Assembly: GCA_024742355.1 (NCBI GenBank)
Contig: JANSYM010000012.1
Span: 26,091 to 90,090 of the forward strand
DNA from: Hyphomonadaceae bacterium
GTDB lineage: Bacteria > Pseudomonadota > Alphaproteobacteria > Caulobacterales > Hyphomonadaceae
Length of the DNA stretch: 64,000 bases
Reading direction: 5' to 3'
This document shows positions 26,045 through 35,511 of the stretch, piece by piece. The notes beneath the pieces are model-generated. The model was not told the DNA's origin. It searched no databases and saw only the letters and a list, made by a program, of their open reading frames with translations. Within the stretch, counting starts at the first letter, position 1; the number at the start of each line of letters is the position of its first letter. The position numbers were made by a program, and so were the translations under genes.

Positions 26045-26407
26045 CTAAACCTGGCGTTTGAGGCCACCCATGATGGACTCATTTATCTCAATCAAATCAG
26101 CGATTTCGCCCTCGCCGCTCAGAATTTTCATGCTGGCGCGCCGGACAAAAATGGAAAGTTCAAGGAGAGACTTGCGGGTCGCTTCGTTCAACTGATTTTC
26201 AGGATGAAGCAGGTCTGTGGAGAGGAGGGTCCACAATTCGAGGTTTCGATTTACAGCGTCTGCCCAGGTCGAAGGATCGGTCTTTTCCAGATCTTTCGCA
26301 GCGATCAGTCCATCGGTGATTTGTTGAAACAAAGCATGTTCGAGAGACTTGTTATCAGCGGTTCGGTTACGAACTTCGCCATACGCTTTGTGAGCCAGTG
26401 CCTGCAA
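26045..26407 (-). CDS. flaF: Flagellin regulator FlaF
   Basis: 120 residues, helical, fitting FlaF (AYGEVRNRTADNKSLEHALF and WTLLSTDL). FlaF is needed for flagellin production and binds flagellin and FlbT in related bacteria. It lies between the flagellin terminator and flbT on the same strand. Confidence 0.92.
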   Translation of the reverse strand: MQALAHKAYGEVRNRTADNKSLEHALFQQITDGLIAAKDLEKTDPSTWADAVNRNLELWTLLSTDLLHPENQLNEATRKSLLELSIFVRRASMKILSGEGEIADLIEINESIMGGLKRQV

Positions 26408-26434
26408 TCAATCCTCCCAGGATCTTGTAAAAGA

Positions 26435-26464
26435 GCCTGAAGCGCTCGAGGGAGCGCTTCAGGC
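26435..26464 (-). terminator. Intrinsic terminator after flagellin gene
   Basis: GCCTGAAGCGCTC and GAGCGCTTCAGGC form a perfect 13-bp stem with a four-base loop; on the minus strand it is followed by CTCTTTTAC. It separates the highly expressed flagellin gene from flaF-flbT and may also stabilise the flagellin mRNA. Confidence 0.9.
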
Positions 26465-26472
26465 GGTTGGTA

Positions 26473-27720
26473 TTATCGGAACAGTGACAGCAGAGACTGT
26501 GGCGCCTGGTTCGCGATAGACAGCGCTTGAGTACCAAGCTGCTGCTGAACCTGAAGGGCCTGCAGTTTCGCCGAAGCTGCTTCCATGTCTGTGTCCGTCA
26601 GACCACCGATACCGGAAGTCAGAGAGTCAACCATGGTTTGAACGAATTCGCTCTGCGTATCGATCCGCTTCTGAGCAGAACCGAAGCCAGCAGCCGCATC
26701 AATCGCCTGGCCAAGCAGACCTTCGATAGATGTCAGAGCAGCCGTAGCACCGGTGTCTGTCGTTACGTCGATGGTTGCCAGGTCACCCAGGCCACCAGCA
26801 GAAACGCCAGCTGTACCGCCTGTAGACGAGAAGCTGGTAATGTCGACTGCTGCGCCAGAATTGTTGGTGATCGAAATCGCATTGTCAGTCCGCGATACAG
26901 TGTAGTCGGTTTGACCCGTAGCAGACAGGAAGTTCGAAAGCTGTGTTTCGAGGTTCGCAGCTACAGAGTTTGCACTATCGCTGGCACCCGCAACATATTC
27001 GAATGTCCGTGTACCGATATTGTTGTTCGTGCCGGTATCATCCAGCTCGATGCGATATCCGTTGCCGTCAGCAACAGACGCGACAGTGATGACTTGCGTG
27101 GCCGTATCAGCGACCGTGTCAGCCGTACCAGCGTTCGTACCGCCATTGTCGATCAGAGACGTATCCGTCACAGCCGTACCGCCATAAGTGGCCGCCGTGC
27201 TGGAGTTGGAGATCGACAGGTCAGAACGCGCAACGTTGATGTAAGACGCGTTGACGGTGCCGGCAGACGTGCGGTCGAGAGACGCCAGAACGGCAACATC
27301 ATCAGTTGATGCACCGTCGATCAGGTTCAGGCCGTTAAACTGAGCGGCGCCAACGATCGATCCGACCTGGTCACGCAGAGCCGAGATGTCGGTCTGGATC
27401 TTGGTCCGGTCAACGTTTTCTTCCTGAGCCGAAACGATCAGCTCTTTCATGTCCTGAAGAACGTTGGTAATTTGCTCAGAAGCCGAGCGTGCAACGCCGA
27501 CTGAAGAGTTACCAAGGTTCAGCGAGTCCTGAATCTGTTTGAAGCTTTCAACGTCCGTAGACATAACTGTTGAAATCGCCCAGATCGCGGCGTTGTCTTT
27601 CGCAGACGAAACTTTCTTACCAGTCGAGATTTCAGACTGGACCATTGCGAGGTCTTTGTTGATGCCACGCAATGTTTCAAGCGCAACCATGGCGCTATTA
27701 TTGGTAAGAATACTAGACAT
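26473..27720 (-). CDS. Flagellin
   Basis: 415 residues. The conserved D0/D1 N-terminus (MSSILTNNSAMVALETLRG) and C-terminus (GTQALSIANQAPQSLLSLF) flank a Ser/Thr/Gly-rich variable centre (about residues 140-330). It is the filament subunit and the only flagellin gene seen. The 5' leader is about 130 bases to the flgN-like stop. Expression is expected to depend on FlaF and FlbT, encoded next to it. Confidence 0.95.
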   Translation of the reverse strand: MSSILTNNSAMVALETLRGINKDLAMVQSEISTGKKVSSAKDNAAIWAISTVMSTDVESFKQIQDSLNLGNSSVGVARSASEQITNVLQDMKELIVSAQEENVDRTKIQTDISALRDQVGSIVGAAQFNGLNLIDGASTDDVAVLASLDRTSAGTVNASYINVARSDLSISNSSTAATYGGTAVTDTSLIDNGGTNAGTADTVADTATQVITVASVADGNGYRIELDDTGTNNNIGTRTFEYVAGASDSANSVAANLETQLSNFLSATGQTDYTVSRTDNAISITNNSGAAVDITSFSSTGGTAGVSAGGLGDLATIDVTTDTGATAALTSIEGLLGQAIDAAAGFGSAQKRIDTQSEFVQTMVDSLTSGIGGLTDTDMEAASAKLQALQVQQQLGTQALSIANQAPQSLLSLFR

Positions 27721-27853
27721 TGATGCTTTTCCTTATTTGGTGTGGTCCTAAGAGGGACTCTTTGTTCAATGTCATCCTGACAGCCCTTTTACGGCAAACC
27801 ACTCTAGGTTGTATTTTGCTGTTTACTATTACAGGGTGTACATTTTCTTAATG

Positions 27854-28240
27854 CTAAGCCTTGCTTTCAAAGCCGCCGACAGAATCTGAGAATTTCACGC
27901 GGCTGCCATACTCATTATAGGAACCGACCAGCGTATCTGACTGCATGCGGCCTAGCCGCGTCAGGATGCGGCCGAGGCCATGCCGCATCGCTTCGAGATG
28001 GCGACTATGCTCGCCGGCGGTCGCCTGGACTTGTTGTATGCGCTTGATCATGGCCGGGGATTGCTGCGCCAATGCCCCGGATTCGATCGCCGAAGTTAAC
28101 GCATTAAAGTGGTCGAGCTTAATCTTGGCCAACTCACCCAGCTCGGCGAGATTTCCGGCGACAATAAACTCGGCCTCGCGCTCAAATACAGATTCTATAG
28201 AGGCCAGACATGTTTCCAATTGTTCGGTTGTCATGCTCAT
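27854..28240 (-). CDS. FlgN-like flagellar chaperone
   Basis: 128 residues, helical, ending in RLGRMQSDTLVGSYNEYGSRVKF, which resembles the C-terminal end of FlgN chaperones for FlgK and FlgL. It overlaps the FlgJ-like gene by four bases (ATGA), so the two are translated together. Assignment rests on pattern and context. Confidence 0.6.
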   Translation of the reverse strand: MSMTTEQLETCLASIESVFEREAEFIVAGNLAELGELAKIKLDHFNALTSAIESGALAQQSPAMIKRIQQVQATAGEHSRHLEAMRHGLGRILTRLGRMQSDTLVGSYNEYGSRVKFSDSVGGFESKA

Positions 28241-28536
28241 GACTCACTCCCTGCTTCTGGATCAGTCGGCGCAGCCCGTTGCTTGTCGAGCAGTCCCAAT
28301 GGATGCTGTTTGGCAATGTCTTCCGCAATCGCCTCGACAAAATAGCGCGAGAACATGGCGGCGCCGTCACCGCCGCCAAGAGTCAGCGCCTTTTCGAGTC
28401 CTGTATGCGTGAGCAGCTCGGCCCAGAGCAATTGCTCGAACCGCAACTCGCTATTGTCTTCAGCGGAGAGTTTTGGCTGCGTTGGCGCTTGCGCAGCGCC
28501 CGTCGGCAAAGGCATCGACGTCGGTGTAATGGTCAT
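28237..28536 (-). CDS. FlgJ-like rod-binding protein without peptidase domain
   Basis: 99 residues. FEQLLWAELLTHTGLEKA, GGDGAAMFSRYFVEAIAEDIAK and GLLDK fit the N-terminal rod-binding domain of FlgJ (CheL-like in Caulobacter). The peptidoglycan hydrolase domain of enteric FlgJ is absent, as is common in alphaproteobacteria. It caps the rod during assembly. Confidence 0.75.
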   Translation of the reverse strand: MTITPTSMPLPTGAAQAPTQPKLSAEDNSELRFEQLLWAELLTHTGLEKALTLGGGDGAAMFSRYFVEAIAEDIAKQHPLGLLDKQRAAPTDPEAGSES

Positions 28537-28635
28537 TCCTAGACCCTCGAAAGCTTAATCGTTTTTAAACTTAAAGTTGTTAATTCAGTCTTTACGCCCC
28601 CTTGTTGTATTGGTGGCCAGTCAGGATGACGCTAA

Positions 28636-29961
28636 ATGATATCGATCTTACCTTCTGAAGGCTTGGCGCCTTCTCAGTCGGCGCCGAAGCAGAACAAGCT
28701 CTCAGACGCTTCGTCTAAATCAGACGAACCCTCTTTTTCTTCCCTTGTTTCCCGCGACTCTTCGGATGGCGCTTCCGATCCGGATGCAGACGCCCCTGTC
28801 GGCGAAACTGCATTGGCAGATCAGAGCGAACCGGCAGCGAAAACACCGCGCGCGAACGGCGCATCCGCACTGACCGGCCGCGAGCCGATTGATCCTGCGA
28901 TCCTGGCCTCCGAGGAGGCCGCACCGGAGACGACGGACGCTGATCTGCCACGCGCCCCCGCGCCAGCCCGCACTAACGCAGTGCCTCAGGCAGAGACGGC
29001 TGTACCGCAAGCGATTGCTCCAACCAAAACGCCGCCGGACATCAACGTCGCGAGCGATGCAGACCCGTCTGTCCAGGGCAAGCGTGCCCAGGCAACAGTC
29101 TTGCCCGGGGCCGTGAATGCCGAGCAGATGCAAGACGCCAAGGTCAAGCTGGACCCATCGGCCCAGGCGACGCCCAAGGCCGACGCCGTCATCGACGCGT
29201 CCATCGACACAGTCACCAAGTCAGTCAAATCCGGCGCCGATGTCGCCGCGCAATTCCCAACGCCTGGCGCAACGGCTGAAGCGAGCGACGACGCATTGCG
29301 CATCATCCGACAACAGGATGGCGTGGAGCTTCCGCCTCAAGGTGGCAAGCTTGCTGAGCTGGCCAGCGAAGCAGACCTCACCGCATCGACGGTCAAATCG
29401 GCTCTAAGCGCCTCAGGTGCTGACGCCAAAGCCCCCACCGCCGCCTTGCCCGACGCATTGATCTCCATCGCGCAACCGACAGCTACATCCGCGCCTGCAG
29501 TCACCTCTGGACTGACGCCAGTGGCCCCGTCGGTTCCGATTGCCGCACCAAGTGAGCTTAACGCAATCATTCTCAACGCCGTGAAAAATGGCGGCGAGCC
29601 GCGCGAGCAATTAATCGTGCAGCTTGATCCGCCCGAACTCGGACGCGTCGCCATCGACTTCAAGTTTGACGCTCAGGGCGTGCAGCAAATCACGGTCACG
29701 TCAGAAAACCCCGAAGCGCTTCGCCGCCTTCGCGAGCTTCATTTCGAATTGACTGAAGCGCTGAAAGACCATGGCCTGTCAGAGCAGAACCTGACCTTCC
29801 GTCAGCAGGCGGACGATCAGTCACAACCGTCCTGGCAAATGCCAGAGCGCAACGGCTCCGGCACACTCTTCTCGGCAAATGAAGAGCCACCGGCCGAATC
29901 CCCTCTTCTCCGGTCCAATTCTGCTTACACGCAGCCTGACCGGCTCGATCTCACGCTTTAG
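28636..29961 (+). CDS. fliK: Hook-length control protein FliK
   Basis: 441 residues. The first ~310 residues are low-complexity, rich in Ala, Pro, Asp and Ser, as expected for the exported ruler part. The C-terminal domain (LIVQLDPPELGRVAIDF and LRELHFELTEALKDHGL) is the conserved FliK switch domain that acts on FlhB. flgD follows nine bases later on the same strand. Confidence 0.9.
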   Translation: MISILPSEGLAPSQSAPKQNKLSDASSKSDEPSFSSLVSRDSSDGASDPDADAPVGETALADQSEPAAKTPRANGASALTGREPIDPAILASEEAAPETTDADLPRAPAPARTNAVPQAETAVPQAIAPTKTPPDINVASDADPSVQGKRAQATVLPGAVNAEQMQDAKVKLDPSAQATPKADAVIDASIDTVTKSVKSGADVAAQFPTPGATAEASDDALRIIRQQDGVELPPQGGKLAELASEADLTASTVKSALSASGADAKAPTAALPDALISIAQPTATSAPAVTSGLTPVAPSVPIAAPSELNAIILNAVKNGGEPREQLIVQLDPPELGRVAIDFKFDAQGVQQITVTSENPEALRRLRELHFELTEALKDHGLSEQNLTFRQQADDQSQPSWQMPERNGSGTLFSANEEPPAESPLLRSNSAYTQPDRLDLTL

Positions 29962-29970
29962 GAGTAAGCC

Positions 29971-30645
29971 ATGACCGAGGTAAATCCCGCCGCATCGACT
30001 GGCGCCACGAATACGACCAGCACGTCGAGCACCGCGATCAATACCAGCGGCATTGGCGAAGAGTTCAACAATTTCCTGCAGCTGCTCACCGCGCAGATCA
30101 AGAACCAGGACCCGCTGTCGCCGCTCGATTCAACCCAGTTCGTCGAACAGCTCGCGACCTTCTCGTCCCTGGAACAACAAGTCAAAACCAATGTCAGTCT
30201 TGAAGGTATTGCTTCGATGATTGGCGACCTGCACGCGATTGTCGCGAATGACTGGCTCGGCCAGGAAGTTGCCGTCGCGTCAAAACATGTCGCTTATGAA
30301 GGCAAGCCGGTGGAGTTCGAGGTGAACCCCTCACTCGCGCACGATCAGGCTGTGCTCACCGTGACCGACAACCAAAACAATGTGGTCTGGCAAGAAGCCC
30401 TTGATCCGTCTACGGATCGATACACATGGGACGGCGATATCGCCAACCAGAACGCCAAGGCTGCCAGCGGGATTTATCAGTTCCAGCTCGACCTGTTCAA
30501 AGGTGGTCAACCGATCGCTCAAACCGATGCTGAGTTCATCACCAAGGTCACGGCCCTCGGAAGCGAGAATGGCAAACTGGTTCTGGGCACCGACAATTAT
30601 CTGACCGGTGACCTCGCAACGACGCGCAAAATCTCTGACGATTAG
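29971..30645 (+). CDS. flgD: Hook cap protein FlgD
   Basis: 224 residues. The N-terminal FNNFLQLLTAQIKNQDPLSPLD-type motif and a C-terminal FlgD Ig-like/tudor region (GIYQFQLDLFKGG) identify it. It forms the cap for hook growth. The last four bases overlap the convergent FliL-like gene. Confidence 0.93.
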   Translation: MTEVNPAASTGATNTTSTSSTAINTSGIGEEFNNFLQLLTAQIKNQDPLSPLDSTQFVEQLATFSSLEQQVKTNVSLEGIASMIGDLHAIVANDWLGQEVAVASKHVAYEGKPVEFEVNPSLAHDQAVLTVTDNQNNVVWQEALDPSTDRYTWDGDIANQNAKAASGIYQFQLDLFKGGQPIAQTDAEFITKVTALGSENGKLVLGTDNYLTGDLATTRKISDD

Positions 30646-31181
30646 AGATTCTGCTTCGCCATATCCACGATCAGGACGTTCTGAATACCATCGTCGATTG
30701 AGTCCTTGAGATTCATCAGGATCATCGAGCGTATGGTCTCATAATTGTTGATATTGGTCGGCTCTTCGAGCGTGCGTCCATCATTGCTGAGGCCGATCAG
30801 CGTGGTCATGATATTATCGCGCAGTTTCGGTTCTTCGGAGAACAGTTTCTCGGACGTCGAGGAGTCGGTTTCCAGGCTGATATGCAGAATGACCAGGCTG
30901 GTGACCTGACCACCGCGCATGATCGGGACAACAAATTCACGGCTGAACTTGTAATAGGCAGAGCTGCCGGAGCTCGCCTTCTTGCCATGTCCGTCATCAT
31001 GCTTGTCTTTTTTCTTGGCGGTCTTGCCATGATCATCGCCGTGATCATCGTGATGCTCATCATCACCCGCCTCGGTTTGCGACGCGGTTGCTTCAGACGG
31101 GGTCTTCAAGACCACCGCGGCAAAGCTGCCGGCAGCGACAAAGATGATAGCGACGAGGCTGGTAATGATGAGTTTCATCAC
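30642..31181 (-). CDS. FliL-like protein with His/Asp-rich linker (second FliL copy)
   Basis: 179 residues: one N-terminal membrane segment (about 5-25), then a linker rich in His, Asp and Lys (residues ~41-68, with repeated DDHG), then a FliL-type periplasmic domain (EFVVPIMRGGQ, SLVILHISLE). A second, more typical FliL is encoded at 47770. FliL proteins sit around the stator and affect torque. The charged His-rich linker could bind metal ions; that is inference. It is the last gene of the motA-to-flgH operon. Confidence 0.7.
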   Translation of the reverse strand: MMKLIITSLVAIIFVAAGSFAAVVLKTPSEATASQTEAGDDEHHDDHGDDHGKTAKKKDKHDDGHGKKASSGSSAYYKFSREFVVPIMRGGQVTSLVILHISLETDSSTSEKLFSEEPKLRDNIMTTLIGLSNDGRTLEEPTNINNYETIRSMILMNLKDSIDDGIQNVLIVDMAKQNL

Positions 31182-31189
31182 GTTTCCTT

Positions 31190-31906
31190 TCAGAACGGGA
31201 GGACAGTTTCGAGGACCCTGGGAACAAGGCCACGTTTCATCCCGGCCATGGTTTCACCCTGGCTCAGGTAAGAGAGATTGGCGTCCGCGATTTTCTCGTA
31301 GGACACGGTATTGGTGCGGGTAATATCCTGTGAACGGATGACGCCGGACACGGTCAGGTAGCGAATTTCATTGCTGACCTGGGTCTGCTGATATCCGGCA
31401 ATGATGAGATTGCCGTTCGGCTCGACCCCGACGACACGGGCCGACAGGCGAAACGTCACCTGTTCGGCGCGATTGACGGCGCCATTGCCGGTCAGGGCAG
31501 ACGTTCGGTCATAGTCGACGCCTGGCGACAGCGTTGCGCCGCCCGGCAGAACGCCATTGGCCCATTGCGGCAGGCCGAAAAGCGCTCCGAGATTGAACTG
31601 CTCATTGGTCGAACGGTTGCGCGACAGCGAAGTCTGCACATTCGCCTGGTCATTCATGTCGACGACAACGGTGAGCAAATCCCCGACATCCTTGGCCCGG
31701 CGCATGCCCAGCAAGGCGTTCGGCGCGGTCGTCCAGAGCGACGCCGATTGCGCCGTTTCGGTCGGCCCGGACTGAGCCGATTGCGACCAGTTGATCGGCT
31801 GCTGTGGCGGCGCCACTTGCTGCGCGGTTTCCGTGCCGCCTGATGCGCAGGCCGACACGGTCAGCGCGACCATCCCGGTCGCAGCGAAAAATCCTATTTT
31901 ACCCAT
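31190..31906 (-). CDS. flgH: Flagellar L-ring protein FlgH
   Basis: 238 residues with a lipoprotein signal (lipobox VSAC, Cys20) and the FlgH pattern (DVGDLLTVVVDMNDQA, LTVSGVIRSQDI). It forms the outer-membrane ring. It overlaps flgA by 13 bases. Confidence 0.93.
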   Translation of the reverse strand: MGKIGFFAATGMVALTVSACASGGTETAQQVAPPQQPINWSQSAQSGPTETAQSASLWTTAPNALLGMRRAKDVGDLLTVVVDMNDQANVQTSLSRNRSTNEQFNLGALFGLPQWANGVLPGGATLSPGVDYDRTSALTGNGAVNRAEQVTFRLSARVVGVEPNGNLIIAGYQQTQVSNEIRYLTVSGVIRSQDITRTNTVSYEKIADANLSYLSQGETMAGMKRGLVPRVLETVLPF

Positions 31907-32295
31907 ATCCAGCCTCCTGCTTGGACAGTGCCTTCAACCACCTGGCGTGACTGAAGGTTCAAAACGGGGACGGTCTCATTCTCACCGGCTTCCCCCATGG
32001 CGCGGCCGGTCAGAGAAATCTCCAACGGCCCTCTCAGATACTTTACCGTGACAAGCTGATTGCGCTTTACGAGGCGCGGGCTCTGCGTGTCCTTTTGCTG
32101 AATGCTCTGCCCGGCATAGACGGTGCGGCGGACCTCACGTCCCAGCAGTGCATTGTGCTCGTCCTGCCAGACATCGCCTTCGGGACTTGTATTCTCGTAG
32201 GTGATGAGATCGCCGGCACGGATGACATCATTGGCGGTCAGCGAGACCGGGCTCGATACGCTCAACCCGAGGCTGAAAAAGATGGCGCTAATCAT
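31894..32295 (-). CDS. flgA: P-ring chaperone FlgA, short form
   Basis: 133 residues with a possible signal peptide, then an SAF-like domain: DVIRAGDLIT, LLGREVRRTVYAGQSIQ, and VLNLQSRQVVEGTV. Typical FlgA proteins are about 200-250 residues, so the N-terminal half is missing and only the SAF part remains, as in some alphaproteobacteria. It helps assemble the FlgI ring. It lies between flgG and flgH. Confidence 0.82.
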   Translation of the reverse strand: MISAIFFSLGLSVSSPVSLTANDVIRAGDLITYENTSPEGDVWQDEHNALLGREVRRTVYAGQSIQQKDTQSPRLVKRNQLVTVKYLRGPLEISLTGRAMGEAGENETVPVLNLQSRQVVEGTVQAGGWIWVK

Positions 32296-32299
32296 GGCG

Positions 32300-33085
32300 C
32301 TACCTCAGCCGCGTCGTGGCCGCGAGCATTTCATCCGAGGCGGTGATCACCTTGGAGTTTAGCTCATAGCCCCGCTGCGCTTCGATCAGGTCGGATATCT
32401 CCTTCACCACATCGACGCTGGAATCCTCCAGGAAGCCCTGGCGCAATGTGCCGAGACCATTGCTGCCAGGCACCTGCCGGTTCGGATCACCGGACGCTTC
32501 CGTGCGACGGAAGAGATTGTCGCCGAGCGCTTCCAGGCCCTTCTCATTGACGAAGCTGACCAGTGAGATGACACCGATCCCCTGACCGTTCTCATCATTG
32601 TCGAAATAGGCCGTGACCTGACCATCACGGCTGATCGAAATGCGGTTCGCATCCGCCGGAATGGTGATGCCGTCAGCCAATGGGTAGCCATCCATGGTGA
32701 CGATCTGGCCATCAGCGCTGCGATTGAGCTTGCCGTCCCGCGTGTAGACCGACTCACCATCTGGCAGCGCGACCTCCAGGAAGCCATTGCCATCAATGCC
32801 GATATCAAGCTCGGCGCCGGTCTGGCGCATTGAGCCCTGGGTGATCTCAACCGAGACCGTCGAGGCTTTGACCCCGGTGCCGAGCTGGATGCCTGCAGGC
32901 ACCACAGTGCCGAGCTGCGAGGTCAGCGTGCCAGGCGTGAGATATTGCTGGTACACAAGATCGGAAAATTCGGCGACGCGCGGCCTGTATGCCGCGGTGC
33001 TCATGTTCGCGATATTGTTCGAAATGACATCGACGCGCATCTGCTGCGCGGCCATGCCGGTTGCTGCTATCTGGAGAGATTTCAT
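32300..33085 (-). CDS. flgG: Distal rod protein FlgG
   Basis: 261 residues, the standard length. N-terminal ISNNIANMSTAAYR and C-terminal KEISDLIEAQRGYELNSKVI motifs identify the distal rod protein. It follows flgF after 16 bases. Confidence 0.95.
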   Translation of the reverse strand: MKSLQIAATGMAAQQMRVDVISNNIANMSTAAYRPRVAEFSDLVYQQYLTPGTLTSQLGTVVPAGIQLGTGVKASTVSVEITQGSMRQTGAELDIGIDGNGFLEVALPDGESVYTRDGKLNRSADGQIVTMDGYPLADGITIPADANRISISRDGQVTAYFDNDENGQGIGVISLVSFVNEKGLEALGDNLFRRTEASGDPNRQVPGSNGLGTLRQGFLEDSSVDVVKEISDLIEAQRGYELNSKVITASDEMLAATTRLR

Positions 33086-33101
33086 GGCTTACCTCCTGTG
33101 C

Positions 33102-33815
33102 CTACCGGTTCCTTACCGTTGAAATAAATTGCGTGATGCGCTGGTGTTCTTCCTCCAGCACGTTTTGCCCCGCTTCATAGGCGCGCTGGACCTCAATCAT
33201 CCGCGCCATCTCCAGAACGGGAGAAACATTTGATGCTTCGAGCGCGCCTTGCAGAACGCTCGCATTTTCGATGGGTTCGGTGCCGCCTTCAGCCGAGAAG
33301 CGCGTGTCCGTGTCGCGCTGCAGCTCACCATTGGCTCTGAACACGCCAATCTGCCCGAGCAGCTCGCCATCCACCGTGATCGTGCCATCGCCGGCTATGG
33401 AAATATTCGCGGCCTCGGGCGGGATCTGGATGGGCGTATTTCCAGCGTCCAGGACACTGGCGCCATCAGGTGTGATCAACTGTCCGTCGGCAGAAACCTG
33501 AAACGACCCGGACCGGGTCAGGCGTTCGCCCGCTGGTGTTTGCAGCGCGAAAAATCCCTCGCCCTGAATGGCGACATCGAACTGGCCGCCGGTAAATTTC
33601 ACCGTGCCCTGGGTCAGGTCGAAACTGTGCCCGGCCAGCGCGCCCATCGAGAGCGAGGGCGTGTCGGGCCCTGTGCTGACGAGATATTCGGCAAACACCG
33701 CCCGATCGGTCTTGTATCCGGTCGTGTTGGCGTTCGCGATATTGTTGGCGACGACTTGTAGCTCTTTCAACAAACCGTCTTGCCGCGAAATCGTGGCATA
33801 GATGCTATTACTCAT
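33102..33815 (-). CDS. flgF: Proximal rod protein FlgF
   Basis: 237 residues. The N-terminal VVANNIANANTTGYK and C-terminal EMARMIEVQRAYEAGQNVL fit FlgF. It overlaps the 3' end of the large MotC-like gene by eight bases, which implies coupled translation. Confidence 0.93.
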   Translation of the reverse strand: MSNSIYATISRQDGLLKELQVVANNIANANTTGYKTDRAVFAEYLVSTGPDTPSLSMGALAGHSFDLTQGTVKFTGGQFDVAIQGEGFFALQTPAGERLTRSGSFQVSADGQLITPDGASVLDAGNTPIQIPPEAANISIAGDGTITVDGELLGQIGVFRANGELQRDTDTRFSAEGGTEPIENASVLQGALEASNVSPVLEMARMIEVQRAYEAGQNVLEEEHQRITQFISTVRNR

Positions 33816-35511
33816 GGCTGGCTCCTGCCTGCGAAGATGAGAGGGCGAGTTTGGACGCTTCGAGAAGCGGGGCGATCTGGTAAGGGCGAAGGCGTTCAGG
33901 ACGCGCTGGACCTTCGGCCTGCTTGCCGCGATGGATGCGTTTCACACGCTCCAGGCGCAGGCCGTCATCGAGGCTGAGTTCCGGTGCCAGGGTTTCCACA
34001 TTGGCGGCATAAAGCGCCCAATCGTCTGCCAGCGCGGCATGTTCGATCAGCTCCAGCTGTGTCGCTGGTGCGCCGTCGAGATTGTCATAAGAGCGGGCGG
34101 CGACTTCTGCAGCGCCTGCCTGAACCGCGCGAATACCGGCCAGGCGATTGACGTCAATCAAGCTCGGATAAGCGGCTCGCAGGTCAAACAGCTTGTCGTC
34201 GGCGCCGCTCCAGAACGCGGCTTGCGCCAGAAGCTGGGCGACGTCTTCATCACGCTCGACCTGCTCCAGCAGAGCTTCGACCAGGCTGATAAGGCCAAGC
34301 TCCAGGGCGATCTCGGCGCCGCGGCGGCGCAAGGCATTGCCCTGCGCGTCATAAGGAAGGCTGGTATGAAATTGCGTGAGAGTCTTCAGGCCTTTCAACG
34401 AGGCAGCTGGTTCGGCGCTGACCAGATAGGCGTCGAGGGATTCGATGATGTTGCGATCGACCGCGGCGCGGATTTCCTCGGCCTCGGCGATCGGCAATGT
34501 CTGCACGCGCTGCAGCCCGGCATAGAGATTGTCGCTTTCCAGGTTCTGCATGACAAAGGCGAGAACCTGTTCGAAGCCGTGCTTGGTGTCATTCTGCTCG
34601 AGGATGTTCCAGGCTTCCTCAAGCGCGAATTCCTTGATCGTCGGCCGCAATGTGTCATTGCGCTCGATCAGGATCAGCAAGGCTGGCAGCTTCAGTGTCG
34701 GCCGACTCATCAGCATGACCAGGCGGTCATCGGATTCGCTGCCATTGGGCATGTCGGCAATCGCGGTTTTCAGGGCCATCAGCTGGGTCGAGTTCTCAAT
34801 CTCCTCGACCGAGAAAGTCGACAGGACCTGCTGCGCGAGGTCGGCGCGGCGTTGCAGGATGAGCGTTGGAATGGTCAGCGTCGCGACATCTTGACGAAGA
34901 TTGTGCGGAAGCCCGCGAATATTTGGAACGTGCGGCTGGATGCGCTCAACACCGTCCGGCTCGAACCCGCGCAGTTCGGCGACAGCAAGCCAGAAATCAG
35001 CCTCGCCATGACAGGCGGTCAGGTCGCGGAAATAGGCGATGTCCGGCTCGGAGCGCGCCGACATCAACTCGATGAACTTGCGATAGACCTGCCACTCCTC
35101 GTCGGGCGCAAAGGCCAGCATCGCACCGGCTTCGCTGTACAGGCCAAGCGCCAGTTTTGACTTCAGGTTTTTCAGGAACGCAGCGTTTGCGTCACCCGCG
35201 TCGTCGGCGCCGGCCGCGGGCAGTTCAGTGAAGCGACGAAGAGACTTTTCGACAGAAAAATCAAGCGGGTAGTCGCTCGAACAGACCATTGCCTGCGCCA
35301 GGGTCATGGCCGGCGCGTCGCCCGGCTCAGCCTCGCCATTGCGGACCAGAAGGCCGCCACGAATCGCGGTTTCAACAAATGCGTCTAAGCCCGCCGCGCT
35401 ATTTTCGCGGACGGGCTCGTCACTCGGTTGATCTGTTCCTGGTTCCGGGTCGGCATAGGCTGCCGCTGTCAGAACCAGGCCGAGACTGGCATATGTTAAG
35501 CGCCGGATCAT
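33808..35511 (-). CDS. Exported helical-repeat protein, MotC-like candidate
   Basis: 567 residues. A signal peptide (residues 1-20, ending in AYA) precedes an acidic, largely helical protein with TPR-like repeats. I do not recognise a named family. It lies in one overlapping operon between motA and flgF, and a MotE-like protein is encoded at 48808. In Sinorhizobium, MotE is a chaperone for the periplasmic motility protein MotC, so a MotC-type stator role is a good hypothesis. It is longer than MotC (roughly 430 residues). Confidence 0.55.
   Translation of the reverse strand: MIRRLTYASLGLVLTAAAYADPEPGTDQPSDEPVRENSAAGLDAFVETAIRGGLLVRNGEAEPGDAPAMTLAQAMVCSSDYPLDFSVEKSLRRFTELPAAGADDAGDANAAFLKNLKSKLALGLYSEAGAMLAFAPDEEWQVYRKFIELMSARSEPDIAYFRDLTACHGEADFWLAVAELRGFEPDGVERIQPHVPNIRGLPHNLRQDVATLTIPTLILQRRADLAQQVLSTFSVEEIENSTQLMALKTAIADMPNGSESDDRLVMLMSRPTLKLPALLILIERNDTLRPTIKEFALEEAWNILEQNDTKHGFEQVLAFVMQNLESDNLYAGLQRVQTLPIAEAEEIRAAVDRNIIESLDAYLVSAEPAASLKGLKTLTQFHTSLPYDAQGNALRRRGAEIALELGLISLVEALLEQVERDEDVAQLLAQAAFWSGADDKLFDLRAAYPSLIDVNRLAGIRAVQAGAAEVAARSYDNLDGAPATQLELIEHAALADDWALYAANVETLAPELSLDDGLRLERVKRIHRGKQAEGPARPERLRPYQIAPLLEASKLALSSSQAGASHE

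Noticed and set aside
33931..35160. 409-codon plus-strand ORF
   Set aside because: Antisense to the MotC-like gene, which has a signal peptide and overlapping operon neighbours.
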